From contig CACFYB010000006.1 of NCBI GenBank assembly GCA_902570425.1, positions 1-43,660 of the forward strand: DNA of 43,660 nt, in the 5' to 3' direction. Below are positions 1 to 9,438 of the stretch, one piece after another (positions within the stretch are counted from its first letter, which is position 1; the number at the start of each line of letters is the position of its first letter). The notes under the pieces were generated by a model that saw only the letters and a program-made list of their open reading frames with translations, had not been told where the DNA came from and ran no database searches. The position numbers and the translations under genes were made by a program. This DNA is from an uncultured Pelagibacteraceae bacterium (GTDB lineage Bacteria; Pseudomonadota; Alphaproteobacteria; Pelagibacterales; Pelagibacteraceae).

Positions 1-113
1 CCTATCAAAGAATAACTCAAAATATGTCTAAAAATATGCCAAAATATGCGTCAGTTATATTTAATTTAAATAGTAATCATCAGATCAAATCTGCTGTATA
101 TAAAAAAAGATGA
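1..113 (+). CDS. 3' end of an unidentified protein-coding gene
   Basis: An open frame enters from the left edge and ends at TGA 111-113; only about 36 C-terminal residues are visible, ending in AVYKKR. The stop overlaps the tolC start (ATGATGA), which suggests translational coupling. In many alphaproteobacteria the gene before tolC is pcm (protein-L-isoaspartate methyltransferase), but I do not recognise the visible residues as a Pcm C-terminus, so I assign no function. Confidence 0.55.
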   Translation, partial: YQRITQNMSKNMPKYASVIFNLNSNHQIKSAVYKKR

Positions 114-1405
114 TGAAAATTTTATTTATATTTATAAGTTTTTTATTTTTAAATAACAACGTTAATGCTGAAACTTTTTCTGCAGCTTTAAAAAGAGCTT
201 ATGATATGAACCCAGAGCTAAATGCTGAAAGAGAAAGTTTAAATATTTCTCAACAAGAATTAAAAGTTTCAAAAAGTTCTTATTTACCTTCAATTACTTT
301 AGAAGGTAGTAAAAGTCAGGAAGATACAGACAAACTAACCAATAGAGATGGTTCTGATGCAACAATTACTGATGTTGATCCAGAGGTTAAATCAATAACA
401 ATAACACAAACATTATTAGATTTTGGTAGAGGGGCAGAATTAGCAAAAAGCAAAATAGGAATTGATTTGGCCAAAGCAAAATTATTGAAAAAAGAGCAAG
501 AAATTTTATATAAAGCAGCAGATGCTTATACAGGGTTGATTTCTTCAAAAGAAAAGCTCGCAATCAATAATTCAAATGTTAATTTACTAGAAAGACAAGT
601 TGAAACAGATAGAATTAGATTAGAAAGAGGAAATATATCTTTGTCAGATGTAGCTCAATCTGAGTCATCTTTAGCAGGAGCTAGAGCAAAGTTAATACAA
701 GCTGAAAATGATTTCTTAACAAGTAAATTGAATTATGAAAATATAATTGGTCAATTAAATAACTTTGAAAGTTTAGAAAAAAATTCAATTATAGAGCTTA
801 ATTTACCCACTGAATTGAGTGAGGCTATTGAAATATCAAAAAAAAATAATCCTGATTTAATAATTGCAAGACTTGAATATGAACAATCAAAAAAAGATAC
901 TATTAGTGCTAGATCAGATTTAGCACCAACTGCAAAATTGTCTTTCGATAGATCTAAAACAGATGAATTAAGCTCTACTTATGATGAAAGAGAAAAAGAT
1001 GTTTTAAAAGCAACTGTAACCTGGCCTTTTTTTTCTGGAGGAAAGAATTATGCTAATTTAAATAAAAACAAAAGTACAGAGTTACAAAAAAGTTTATTGT
1101 TGGATAATTCTTTAAAAAAAAATCAAACAGAAGTAGCCAGTGCATGGTCTTCTTATCAATCAAATCAAAGTTTGTTAAATTCTGTTAGAGCCCAAGTAGA
1201 TGCTGCTGAAATAGCAAATGAGGGAATTGTAGCAGAATACAATAGTGGATCAGATCGAACAACTTTAGAGGTTATTCAATCTAATTCTTTATTATTAGAC
1301 GCCCAAATTTCATTGGCCGATTCTGAAAAAAATTACATTCTTTCTCAATTTAATTTACTAAAATCTGTTGGTTTATTGAAAAGCGATTATCTAAAAATAA
1401 GGTAA
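110..1405 (+). CDS. tolC: TolC family outer membrane efflux protein
   Basis: Outer membrane channel of the TolC/OEP family, the exit duct for type I secretion and tripartite RND efflux. The 431-residue protein opens with a signal peptide (hydrophobic to about residue 20, likely cleavage after NVNA). The mature part has the two-fold repeated coiled-coil pattern of the family, including TLLDFGRG near residue 105 and WPFFSGGKN near 305. Length is normal for alphaproteobacterial TolC. The start is either of two adjacent ATGs at 110 or 113; the first overlaps the stop of the preceding gene. No transporter partner lies beside it, so its substrate cannot be inferred. recA follows after a 107-bp gap with its own promoter signals. 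Confidence 0.9.
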   Translation: MMKILFIFISFLFLNNNVNAETFSAALKRAYDMNPELNAERESLNISQQELKVSKSSYLPSITLEGSKSQEDTDKLTNRDGSDATITDVDPEVKSITITQTLLDFGRGAELAKSKIGIDLAKAKLLKKEQEILYKAADAYTGLISSKEKLAINNSNVNLLERQVETDRIRLERGNISLSDVAQSESSLAGARAKLIQAENDFLTSKLNYENIIGQLNNFESLEKNSIIELNLPTELSEAIEISKKNNPDLIIARLEYEQSKKDTISARSDLAPTAKLSFDRSKTDELSSTYDEREKDVLKATVTWPFFSGGKNYANLNKNKSTELQKSLLLDNSLKKNQTEVASAWSSYQSNQSLLNSVRAQVDAAEIANEGIVAEYNSGSDRTTLEVIQSNSLLLDAQISLADSEKNYILSQFNLLKSVGLLKSDYLKIR

Positions 1406-1438
1406 TTATTGATTTTTTAAGACAGAAATAAATAAAAC

Positions 1439-1466
1439 TTGCTAATGAGAACAAAATGTGTACATT
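1439..1466 (+). promoter_or_regulatory. candidate recA promoter
   Basis: TTGCTA (1439-1444) and TACATT (1461-1466) are separated by 16 bp, a plausible sigma-70 -35/-10 pair about 45 bp before the recA start. The -10 overlaps the candidate SOS box, as expected for a repressible promoter. Both hexamers are only partial matches in a very AT-rich gap, so the call is tentative. Confidence 0.35.
1449..1463 (+). promoter_or_regulatory. candidate LexA (SOS) box upstream of recA
   Basis: The sequence GAAC-N7-GTAC lies 50 bp before the recA start. The alphaproteobacterial LexA operator is GAAC-N7-GAAC (or GTTC-N7-GTTC), so this is one base from consensus and overlaps the candidate -10. Position and gene fit SOS control. 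No lexA gene is in the window, so the regulator's presence is not shown. Confidence 0.45.
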
Positions 1467-1512
1467 TATTTTATGATTCGAGTGTTTAAAAAAGTAAGAA
1501 AAGAGGCAAAAA

Positions 1513-2661
1513 ATGACAAAAAATAACTTAAAAGTAGTTAAATCTACAAAAGAACAAGAATTGGACATTAAAGAAAAAAATAAAGCATTAGATGCTGCTA
1601 TCAGCCAGATAACTGACAATTTCGGAAAAGGTTCAGTTATGAAGCTAGGTGAGAAAAGAGCCATGGATATCGAGTCGATATCTACAGGATCTTTAAGTTT
1701 GGATTTAGCTTTAGGAATAGGCGGATTACCCAAAGGGAGAATTATTGAAGTTTATGGACCAGAGTCTTCAGGAAAAACAACATTGGCATTACAAGTCGTT
1801 GCTGAAGCCCAAAAAGCTGGTGGAATTTGTGCTTTCGTTGATGCAGAACATGCTTTAGATCCAGTTTACGCGAAAAAATTAGGAGTAAATACTGAAGAGC
1901 TTTTAATCTCTCAACCAGATGCTGGTGAGCAAGCTTTAGAAATCGCTGATACACTAGTAAAATCAGGCTCTATTTCAGTTATAGTAATTGACTCAGTTGC
2001 GGCTCTAACTCCAAAAGCTGAAATTGAAGGAGAGATGGGAGATCACCATGTTGGTCTACAATCAAGATTAATGAGTCAGGCTTTAAGAAAATTAACTGGT
2101 TCAATTTCAAATACAAATACAATGATGATTTTCATTAATCAAATTAGAATGAAAATTGGAGTTATGTTTGGAAGTCCTGAAACAACATCAGGTGGAAATG
2201 CACTTAAGTTTTATTCATCTGTAAGAATGGACATTAGAAGAATTGGTGCCATCAAGGATAAAGATGAAATTATTGGAAACACTACAAGAGTAAAAGTAGT
2301 TAAAAATAAAGTTGCACCACCATTTAAAGTTGTTGAGTTTGATTTAATGTATGGAAAAGGAATTAGCAAAATGGGTGAGTTAGTTGACCTAGGTGCAAAA
2401 GCCGACATTATTGAAAAATCGGGAGCATGGTATGCTTATAAAGGAGAGAAAATTGGACAAGGTAGAGAGAATGCAAAAACTTATCTTGCTCAAAATCCTA
2501 AAGTTGCTGCAGAAATAGAAATGGCAATTAGAGAAAAAGCTGGTGTGATTTCAAAGAAAATTGAGGGAAATCCATTAAGTCCTGAAAAGATCGAAAAAGA
2601 GAAAAAAGTAGCTGAAAAAGAAGAGGCGGCTAAAGAAACAGGTCCTTCAAAAAAGAACTAA
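1513..2661 (+). CDS. recA: recombinase RecA
   Basis: DNA strand-exchange ATPase for homologous recombination, and the coprotease that activates LexA cleavage. The 382-residue protein is collinear with bacterial RecA: an N-terminal oligomerisation helix, Walker [10 protein letters not shown] at 82-90, the [10 protein letters not shown] segment, Walker [11 protein letters not shown], and the [12 protein letters not shown] loop 2 region. The C-terminal tail is rich in Glu and Lys. The start ATG has AAGAGG 8 bases upstream. The gene stands alone between tolC and a strong terminator, so it is probably monocistronic, with a candidate SOS box in its promoter. Confidence 0.98.
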   Translation: MTKNNLKVVKSTKEQELDIKEKNKALDAAISQITDNFGKGSVMKLGEKRAMDIESISTGSLSLDLALGIGGLPKGRIIEVYGPESSGKTTLALQVVAEAQKAGGICAFVDAEHALDPVYAKKLGVNTEELLISQPDAGEQALEIADTLVKSGSISVIVIDSVAALTPKAEIEGEMGDHHVGLQSRLMSQALRKLTGSISNTNTMMIFINQIRMKIGVMFGSPETTSGGNALKFYSSVRMDIRRIGAIKDKDEIIGNTTRVKVVKNKVAPPFKVVEFDLMYGKGISKMGELVDLGAKADIIEKSGAWYAYKGEKIGQGRENAKTYLAQNPKVAAEIEMAIREKAGVISKKIEGNPLSPEKIEKEKKVAEKEEAAKETGPSKKN

Positions 2662-2685
2662 AATTCAAGGTCATCTTTAAATTAT

Positions 2686-2712
2686 AAAAGGCGCTTCCTG
2701 TAAGCGCCTTTT
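2686..2712 (+). terminator. Rho-independent terminator after recA
   Basis: An 11-bp perfect stem (2686-2696 pairs with 2702-2712, core GGCGCTT/AAGCGCC) closes a 5-base loop CCTGT and ends in four T. It lies 24 bases past the recA stop. The GC-rich core stands out sharply from the AT-rich surroundings. It is the only clear intrinsic terminator I found in the window. Confidence 0.9.
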
Positions 2713-2761
2713 CCCATTATCACTATCTAGACATAAAATTAAAAAGCTGTATTTTAAAAGT

Positions 2762-5428
2762 ATGGCTCAAAAAACATTAAATGAAATAAGAGAAACATTC
2801 TTAAAATATTTTGAAAAGAATGATCATAAGATTGTTGAGTCTAGTAATTTAGTACCAAATAATGATCCTACTTTAATGTTTGCAAATTCTGGAATGGTTC
2901 AGTTTAAAAATGTATTTACTGGCCTGGAAAAAAGAGACTATCAAAGAGCAACTACTTCACAAAAATGTGTAAGAGCAGGTGGAAAACATAATGATTTGGA
3001 AAATGTTGGATATACACCAAGACATCATACATTTTTTGAGATGTTAGGAAATTTTTCTTTTGGTGATTATTTTAAAGAGAAAGCAATATATTACGCTTGG
3101 GATTTAATTACTAAAGATTTTGGTTTAGATAAAAACAAACTTTATGTAACTATTTTTCATGAAGATGATGAAGCCTTTAATTTTTGGAGGAAAATTGCGG
3201 GTTTTAATGATGATCGTATTATAAGAATTTCAACATCTGATAACTTTTGGTCTATGGGCGAAACAGGACCATGTGGTCCATGTTCAGAAATTTTTTATGA
3301 TCATGGAGACCGTTTAAAAGGTGGTTTACCTGGTTCTAAAGATGAGGATGGAGATCGATTTATTGAAATTTGGAACTTAGTTTTTATGCAATACGAACAA
3401 GTTTCAAAAGATAAAAGAATTAATTTACCAAAGCCATCAGTAGATACAGGAATGGGATTAGAGAGAATTGCAGCTTTACTTCAAGGTACACATGATAATT
3501 ATGAAACAGATCATTTTCAAAAGCTAATTCAATCGACCTCAGAAATTGTCAAGAAAAAACCAAACCAAAACAATCTTTCAAGTTTTAGAGTCATTGCAGA
3601 TCATTTAAGAGCAAGTTCATTCTTAATTGCGGAAGGAGTTTTGCCATCTAACGAAGGAAGAGGCTATGTTCTTAGAAGAATTATGAGAAGAGGAATGAGA
3701 CATTCTCACTTATTAGGATCAAAGAATCCTGTTTTCTATAATTTGTTCGAAACATTAAAAAATGAAATGTCAGGAAACTATCCTGAATTAAATAGAGCAG
3801 AGTCATTGATTAAAGAAACTCTTAAAATGGAGGAGGAAAAATTTTTAATTCTTTTAGATAGGGGAATAAAAATACTAAATGATGAAATTTCTAAAATAGA
3901 TAAAGTTCTTCCTGGTGATGTTGCATTTAAATTATATGATACTTATGGGTTTCCACTAGATCTCACTGAAGACATATTAAGAAATAAATCTTTATCAATT
4001 GATACAAAAAAATTTCAATCGCTAATGCAAGAAAGTAGAGAGCTTGCAAAAAAAAATTGGAAAGGATCAGGAGATGCTGCAGTAGAAGATATTTGGTTTG
4101 GAATTAAAGATAAATTAGGTGCAACGGAATTTTTAGGGTATGAAACAAATCAGGCTGAGGGTGTAATTCTATCATTATTAAAAAATAATAAAGAAGTTAA
4201 AGACTTAAAATCAAATGATGAAGGGATGATTATAACCAATCAAACACCTTTTTATGGAGAGTCGGGCGGTCAAGTTGGTGATACTGGAGAAATTATTTCT
4301 GGAGATTTTAGATTTGAAGTAACAGATGTGCAAAAAAAATTAGGAGATCTTTTTGTTCATTATGGAAAAGTAATTAGCGGATCAATAAAATTGAATGACA
4401 GCGTTGAGATGAAAATAAACGAAACAAGAAGAAATGATACAAGGGCTTATCATTCAGCAACACATTTATTGCATGAGTCCTTGAGAAGAGTTTTGGGTAC
4501 ACACGTTACTCAAAAGGGATCTTTAGTTGAGCCAAGTAGATTAAGATTTGATTTTAGCCACATGAAACCTATTTCAGAAGACGAAATCAATAAAATTGAA
4601 AAATTTGTAAATTTAATGGTATCTAAAAAAACAGACGTTAAAACACGCTTAATGACTCCAGATGAAGCAGTTGAAAATGGTGCTTTAGCTTTATTTGGTG
4701 AAAAATATGGAGAAGAAGTAAGAGTTCTTTCAATGGGTGATGATGATGGAAAATATTTTTCTACTGAACTTTGTGGTGGAACTCACGTCAAAAACACAGG
4801 TGATATTGGTCAATTTAAAATTACTAGTCAGTCTTCCATTGCAGCAGGAATAAGGAGAATTGAAGCTTTAAGAGATAAACAATTAGAAGATTTTTTAAAG
4901 AATAAAGAAAAATTACTCAATCAATCATCTGAGAAAAATGAAGAGTTAATTAGGGATCTTACTAAACAAATAATTGGATTGGGAGGTAAACCAAACATAG
5001 ATCAATCAGATCAAAAATTGTTAACTAAAAATTTGACCAAACAATTAGAAAACCTGTCTGTTAAAGTTATATTAAATGATAAGACAAAAAATCAAATTAA
5101 GGATGAGGAAATTAAAGGTACAAAAATTAGATTTCAAAAAGTAGATGGTCTTCCCCCTAAAGAATTAAGAAAACTTGTAGATGATGGTAAAAAACAATTA
5201 GGTGAGGGAATTGTTGTGGTTTTTGCTAATAAAGATGAGAAAGTGGGTGTTGCGGTCGGCGTAACCAATAAATTGATTGATAAGTTCGATGCTGTTAAAT
5301 TTGTTAAATTAAGTTCTGAAATTATTGGTGGCCAAGGAGGTGGCGGTAGAAAAGATTTTGCTCAAGCTGGTGGACAAGATCCAAACAAGATCAATGAAGC
5401 TTTTGAAAAAATTAAATCCTTAATTTAA
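2762..5428 (+). CDS. alaS: alanyl-tRNA synthetase
   Basis: Class II synthetase that charges tRNA-Ala and edits Ser/Gly mischarging. The 888-residue length is standard. Order: catalytic domain (motif 2 region around [17 protein letters not shown], residues 87-103), tRNA-recognition helices, editing domain with the metal-binding residues H564/H568 (HSATH) and C671/H675 (CGGTH), and a C-terminal C-Ala domain with the Gly-rich [16 protein letters not shown] segment. Its stop (5426-5428) overlaps the stop of convergent icd (5420-5422) inside TTAATTTAA. The start ATG lies 49 bp past the recA terminator, so the gene has its own promoter in that gap, though I see no convincing hexamers there. Confidence 0.98.
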   Translation: MAQKTLNEIRETFLKYFEKNDHKIVESSNLVPNNDPTLMFANSGMVQFKNVFTGLEKRDYQRATTSQKCVRAGGKHNDLENVGYTPRHHTFFEMLGNFSFGDYFKEKAIYYAWDLITKDFGLDKNKLYVTIFHEDDEAFNFWRKIAGFNDDRIIRISTSDNFWSMGETGPCGPCSEIFYDHGDRLKGGLPGSKDEDGDRFIEIWNLVFMQYEQVSKDKRINLPKPSVDTGMGLERIAALLQGTHDNYETDHFQKLIQSTSEIVKKKPNQNNLSSFRVIADHLRASSFLIAEGVLPSNEGRGYVLRRIMRRGMRHSHLLGSKNPVFYNLFETLKNEMSGNYPELNRAESLIKETLKMEEEKFLILLDRGIKILNDEISKIDKVLPGDVAFKLYDTYGFPLDLTEDILRNKSLSIDTKKFQSLMQESRELAKKNWKGSGDAAVEDIWFGIKDKLGATEFLGYETNQAEGVILSLLKNNKEVKDLKSNDEGMIITNQTPFYGESGGQVGDTGEIISGDFRFEVTDVQKKLGDLFVHYGKVISGSIKLNDSVEMKINETRRNDTRAYHSATHLLHESLRRVLGTHVTQKGSLVEPSRLRFDFSHMKPISEDEINKIEKFVNLMVSKKTDVKTRLMTPDEAVENGALALFGEKYGEEVRVLSMGDDDGKYFSTELCGGTHVKNTGDIGQFKITSQSSIAAGIRRIEALRDKQLEDFLKNKEKLLNQSSEKNEELIRDLTKQIIGLGGKPNIDQSDQKLLTKNLTKQLENLSVKVILNDKTKNQIKDEEIKGTKIRFQKVDGLPPKELRKLVDDGKKQLGEGIVVVFANKDEKVGVAVGVTNKLIDKFDAVKFVKLSSEIIGGQGGGGRKDFAQAGGQDPNKINEAFEKIKSLI

Positions 5429-6511
5429 TTTTTTTTTCAATCTACCATCAATTTCATCTAAAAATTGGTTAGTAGTTAAGTATCTGCTAGATGGACCAAT
5501 AAGTATTGCGAGGTCTTTTGTCATTGCACCACTTTCAACACATTCGATACAAACTTCTTCTATTTTATTTGAAAATTTTATTAATTCCTCATTATTATCT
5601 AATTTACCTCTATGAGCCAAACCCCTAGTCCAAGCAAATATTGAGGCGATTGGATTTGTTGATGTTTCTTTTCCTTGTTGATGCATTCTATAATGTCTTG
5701 TTACAGTTCCATGAGCAGCTTCAGCTTCCATCACTTTTCCATCAGGTGTCAATAATGTACTGGTCATAAGCCCTAAAGATCCATAACCTTGAGCCATTGT
5801 ATCTGATTGTACATCACCGTCATAATTTTTACATGCCCAAATATATTTTCCACTCCATTTCATTGCGCATGCAACCATATCGTCTATTAATCTGTGCTCA
5901 TAAGTGATTTTATTTTCTTCAAACTTATTCTTAAACTCTTTGTCAAAAACCTCTTGAAATATGTCTTTAAATCTTCCATCGTATTTTTTTAAAATAGTAT
6001 TTTTAGTTGATAAATAAACTGGCCATTTTTTAATGAGTCCATAACTAAAGCAAGATCTTGCAAAGTCTTCAATTGATCTATCTAAGTTGTACATTGACAA
6101 CGCCACTCCAGGTCCAGTAAAATTAAATACCTCATATTTAATTTCTTTAATACCATCTTCAGATGTCCATTTAACTTCCATCTTACCTTTACCAGGAACT
6201 TTAAAATCTGTTGCTCTATACTGATCTCCAAAAGCATGTCTTCCTATGATTACAGGGTCAGTCCATGATGGCACAAGTTTTGGAATATTCGAACAAATTA
6301 TTGGCTCTCTAAAAACAGTTCCACCTATTATGTTTCTAATAGTTCCGTTTGGTGATCTCCACATTTTTTTCTGTTCTTGGCTTTTTTTGTAACTATTAAA
6401 AGCTGTACTGATTGATTTGGTTGTAAAATTTGCTATTTTTGAAAGACCGTTGCTATCTTTCTTTTTTGTTATTCTTTTTTTTTTCTTTTTTGTCATTTTT
6501 ATAAATTTCAT
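5420..6511 (-). CDS. icd: isocitrate dehydrogenase (NADP+) with a replaced N-terminus
   Basis: From MWRSPNGT onward (ATG codon 6362-6364) the protein is collinear with eukaryote-type (type II) NADP-isocitrate dehydrogenase: [74 protein letters not shown] and [16 protein letters not shown]. Substrate-loop, metal-binding Asp and NADP-loop residues in that part are present. The roughly 90 residues normally before it, carrying the GDEMTR and CATITPDE motifs (the latter contacts NADP and substrate), are absent. In their place are some 44-58 unrelated Lys/Ser-rich residues. Possible starts are TTG 6538, ATG 6511 or ATG 6496, none with a clear ribosome site. Activity is doubtful; the gene may be a deletion fusion, an assembly chimera or a pseudogene. 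It ends a long minus-strand run. Confidence 0.85.
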   Translation of the reverse strand: MKFIKMTKKKKKRITKKKDSNGLSKIANFTTKSISTAFNSYKKSQEQKKMWRSPNGTIRNIIGGTVFREPIICSNIPKLVPSWTDPVIIGRHAFGDQYRATDFKVPGKGKMEVKWTSEDGIKEIKYEVFNFTGPGVALSMYNLDRSIEDFARSCFSYGLIKKWPVYLSTKNTILKKYDGRFKDIFQEVFDKEFKNKFEENKITYEHRLIDDMVACAMKWSGKYIWACKNYDGDVQSDTMAQGYGSLGLMTSTLLTPDGKVMEAEAAHGTVTRHYRMHQQGKETSTNPIASIFAWTRGLAHRGKLDNNEELIKFSNKIEEVCIECVESGAMTKDLAILIGPSSRYLTTNQFLDEIDGRLKKKLN

Positions 6512-6606
6512 TTGATCAAATAATTTATTTTTTTTCAACCACTTGTGTTGGTAGTATTTGTTATTTAAGTGTTTATTTTGAGTTACAACTTACAAGTGTT
6601 TAATGA

Positions 6607-7944
6607 CTATTTAATGGGATAATCATTTGTTTTATTTTTGTGGTTATCTTCCTTATAATCATTGTTGTTACTGGGATTTTCTGACTCTTCTATAGGCTCT
6701 GTAGTTGGATTTAACTCTATACCCGCAGGTGTTATTGTTTGAGGCATAGCAACAAACTGAGAGTCTGGATTATCAATAGTTGGTCTAATCTTCATTCTAT
6801 AAACTCCAAAAATACCAATTATTGAGTGAAAGAAAAATAGAAATATAAAAAAACCATTAGGACCAACCAAATCCATAAATATTGAACATAAAAAGGGGCC
6901 GCTCATAGCTCCTAAGCCAAAAGCGAATTGTAATCCAGCTCCAGCTGCAACAAATTTATCTTTTGAAATGTAGTCATTTGTGTGAGCTAAAATAAGTGAA
7001 AACATTGGCAAACTACAAAAAGAAAAAAGAATAAAAAATATATAAAACCATGTTTTACTTGTTGCTAGACCATCGGGTAAATACATTTGTCGTGAGACTA
7101 TTATGGTTATTATTGAAAATATTGCTGCTCCAAAAGTAGAGTATATTATTACCTTTCGTCTATCATAAATATCTGAAAGTTTTCCAACTGGTAATTGAGC
7201 TATAGATCCTGAAATTGCAAGCAGGAAAGTTACAATCGAGATTTCTAAAATACTAAAATTCATTGAAGTTGCATAAACTGCTAACAATGTAAATAAAGCC
7301 GATTGTATAGTTCCATAAAATAAAGAACTTATCATGCCAAAAGGTGATGCTTCATAAAGATTTTTTAAATTCATAGCTTTTATTTTTTTAAAAGTTGGTG
7401 GTTTTTTTTTAGTCAATAAAATTGGAATTAATGCAGCAGAAGTGATTACTGAAATTAATATGAATGGTTGAAAATTTCTAGGACTACTAAAGTTAAGTAG
7501 GAACATGCCTATACCCATTGATCCGTATAAAACAACCATGTAAATTGATAAGACGCTGCCTCTATTTTTATTATTTGATCTGTCATTTAACCAACTTTCT
7601 GCCACTGTATAGATGCATACCATACTGATACCTGTTAAAACTCTTAGTAGAAACCAAATTAACGGATGTATCATTATAGAATGGACAAGAATTACTAGAG
7701 AAGCTAATGATGCAAAAGCTGCAAACACTCTAATGTGACCAACTCTAGAAATGACATTTGGTATAGTGGCAGCACCTATAAAATATCCAATAAAATATCC
7801 AGACATCATAAAACCAGTGGATGTTAAACTAAATTCTTCTTGAACAGCTCTTACGCCCAAAAGTGAACCTTGGAAGCCATAAGCCATCATAATACATCCC
7901 ATCCCTAAAAATAATGCCCAAGAATTTTTCAATACTTTATTCAT
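6607..7944 (-). CDS. MFS transporter, YcaD-like
   Basis: Inner-membrane major facilitator of unknown substrate. The 445-residue protein has about twelve hydrophobic segments, an MFS loop motif (GKLSDIYDRRKVI) between helices of the second half, and a VAESWLND segment in the first half, which is typical of the YcaD-like subgroup. A hydrophilic, Pro/Asn/Glu-rich tail of about 60 residues follows the last helix and is probably cytoplasmic. It lies 57 bp after the EamA transporter gene on the same strand and 95 bp before the nearest ATG of icd. Nothing around it identifies the substrate. Confidence 0.85.
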   Translation of the reverse strand: MNKVLKNSWALFLGMGCIMMAYGFQGSLLGVRAVQEEFSLTSTGFMMSGYFIGYFIGAATIPNVISRVGHIRVFAAFASLASLVILVHSIMIHPLIWFLLRVLTGISMVCIYTVAESWLNDRSNNKNRGSVLSIYMVVLYGSMGIGMFLLNFSSPRNFQPFILISVITSAALIPILLTKKKPPTFKKIKAMNLKNLYEASPFGMISSLFYGTIQSALFTLLAVYATSMNFSILEISIVTFLLAISGSIAQLPVGKLSDIYDRRKVIIYSTFGAAIFSIITIIVSRQMYLPDGLATSKTWFYIFFILFSFCSLPMFSLILAHTNDYISKDKFVAAGAGLQFAFGLGAMSGPFLCSIFMDLVGPNGFFIFLFFFHSIIGIFGVYRMKIRPTIDNPDSQFVAMPQTITPAGIELNPTTEPIEESENPSNNNDYKEDNHKNKTNDYPIK

Positions 7945-8001
7945 AGAACTGACGTAAGTATTCGTGATGTATTAATAAATCAAGTCTTAAATGTGACAAG
8001 T

Positions 8002-8862
8002 CTAAGATTTTTTAAGTTTTAGGAAAGAGTGAATTGCGATAGTGGTAATAATGATGACTCCCCCTTGAAGAGTTTCTATACTTGGTTGCTCTTTTATCAC
8101 CAACCAAACCCAAATAGGACCTATTATAGTTTCTAAAAGAAAAAATAAATTAACTTCAGCAGCAGGTATAAATCTTGGAGCTATTGTGACTAAAACAAAA
8201 GGTATTGCTACACAAAGAATGCACATTAAGGGCACTATAATAATATCTTTTTTTAATAGTACAAAACTTTCGACAAAAATTATAGCAAAGGTTGCAACTA
8301 AAAGTTTACCAACAACAGCAGCAGGTACTAAATTTTTTGATTTTGCTGATCTTATTGTAACAGCTCCAATAGCTAAACCAAGCGCAGTTATAAATCCTAA
8401 AATATCTCCATAAAAATTTCCAACTTTTAAAGAGTCGAAAAAAATATAGATAACTGATAAAAAAGTAACAATTATAGATATCAATGTTTTTTTATCTGGA
8501 GGTTCTTTCAAAAAAAAAGCACTAAGAATTGCTGATAACATTGGTGCTGTAGCAATCATTAAAAGAGTATTAGCTACATTAGTATTTTGAATAGAGACAA
8601 CAAAAGTAATGTTAGTTATACTAAATGTAACAATATAGATAATACCGTGATAACCGCTTGTGAAGAGTAATTTAAAAAAGTTTAATCTATAGATTAATAA
8701 CATTCCAATAAAAACTGTAATAAAGGGAATTAGTCCTCTATAAAAAACTAAACCCCAAGTATCAATATTCGACAATCTGATAAAAAGAGAATCTGGTGTA
8801 ATGAACATTACGGCTACAAAAGCCATTAATGAACCTTTTTGCTGATCTGTTAAATTACTCAT
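8002..8862 (-). CDS. EamA/DMT family membrane transporter
   Basis: Drug/metabolite transporter superfamily permease, 286 residues, with ten predicted membrane helices arranged as two EamA repeats (first half ending near AFFLKEPPDKKT, second near WVWLVIKEQPS). Members export or import small metabolites such as amino acids; the substrate cannot be read from sequence. It sits 18 bp downstream of the HD-domain gene and may be co-transcribed with purF. The short basic C-terminus is normal for the family. Confidence 0.88.
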   Translation of the reverse strand: MSNLTDQQKGSLMAFVAVMFITPDSLFIRLSNIDTWGLVFYRGLIPFITVFIGMLLIYRLNFFKLLFTSGYHGIIYIVTFSITNITFVVSIQNTNVANTLLMIATAPMLSAILSAFFLKEPPDKKTLISIIVTFLSVIYIFFDSLKVGNFYGDILGFITALGLAIGAVTIRSAKSKNLVPAAVVGKLLVATFAIIFVESFVLLKKDIIIVPLMCILCVAIPFVLVTIAPRFIPAAEVNLFFLLETIIGPIWVWLVIKEQPSIETLQGGVIIITTIAIHSFLKLKKS

Positions 8863-8880
8863 AATATTTTGTAAAAATAT

Positions 8881-9438
8881 TTATAGATGAGAGTAGGGTT
8901 TTCTAGAAAATATTCTTTTTACCATAGGTTTAAAGTCTTCAAGAGTTAAGCTTTTAAAATCTGGATCAAATGATGCCTGATCCCATTTTTCACAAAAGTT
9001 TACAGCATCATTATAATATTTATGATCTTTATACTTATCTCTTTGATTCCTATTTTTTCCTAAGTGGTGAGCAAAATAATACATTTGAAATTCTCCGTGT
9101 TTTTGTATTATCCAATGTGTTTTTTCACTGACGTACGGTTTTAAAATTGCCGCTGCATATTCAGAATGATTTAAAGGTGCATGTTCATCTCCTATATCAT
9201 GCAATAGAGCCGCAACTATCAGCTCCTCACTTGCATTATCATTTAAAGCTCGCGTAGCAGTTTGTAAAGAATGCTCTAATCTAGAAATCTTGTAACCTTC
9301 CAAGGTAGATGTGAGATTTTTCATAAAATTCAAAATTCTATCTGCAGTATTATTTATGTATTCTTTTTCATATTCATCCAATAAAATATATTCTTCTTTG
9401 GTACCTTCTTTCATTTCAGTAAATTTTACTTTTTTCAT
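8881..9438 (-). CDS. HD-domain protein with PhnZ/MIOX-type metal ligands
   Basis: A 185-residue HD-superfamily protein. Visible ligand pattern: H56 (LEHSLQ), H80-D81 (LLHDIGDEHAP), H91 (NHSEYAA), H114 (IQKHGEFQ) and D153 (EKWDQASFDP). The H-HD-H-H-D set with about 24 residues between the first two His matches the mixed-valent diiron oxygenases PhnZ, TmpB and myo-inositol oxygenase better than ordinary HD phosphohydrolases, which usually need fewer ligands. Assignment as an oxygenase is inference; automated annotation would probably say HD domain protein. Its ATG directly abuts the purF stop with no gap, so the two are translationally coupled. The substrate is unknown; no phosphonate or inositol gene is nearby. 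Confidence 0.8.
   Translation of the reverse strand: MKKVKFTEMKEGTKEEYILLDEYEKEYINNTADRILNFMKNLTSTLEGYKISRLEHSLQTATRALNDNASEELIVAALLHDIGDEHAPLNHSEYAAAILKPYVSEKTHWIIQKHGEFQMYYFAHHLGKNRNQRDKYKDHKYYNDAVNFCEKWDQASFDPDFKSLTLEDFKPMVKRIFSRKPYSHL

Noticed and set aside
1-113. Assigning the left-edge fragment to pcm because pcm often precedes tolC
   Set aside because: The visible 36 residues do not look like a Pcm C-terminus; position alone is not enough.
6540-6603. CACTTGT/ACAAGTG inverted repeat and a repeated AAGTGTTTA between the MFS gene and icd
   Set aside because: Arms are 7 bp and 45 bp apart with no T-run or promoter relation; likely chance in AT-rich DNA.
6362-6606. A frameshift hiding the normal icd N-terminus
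   Set aside because: I read the other minus-strand frames of the region; none shows IDH N-terminal motifs, and the space is too short.
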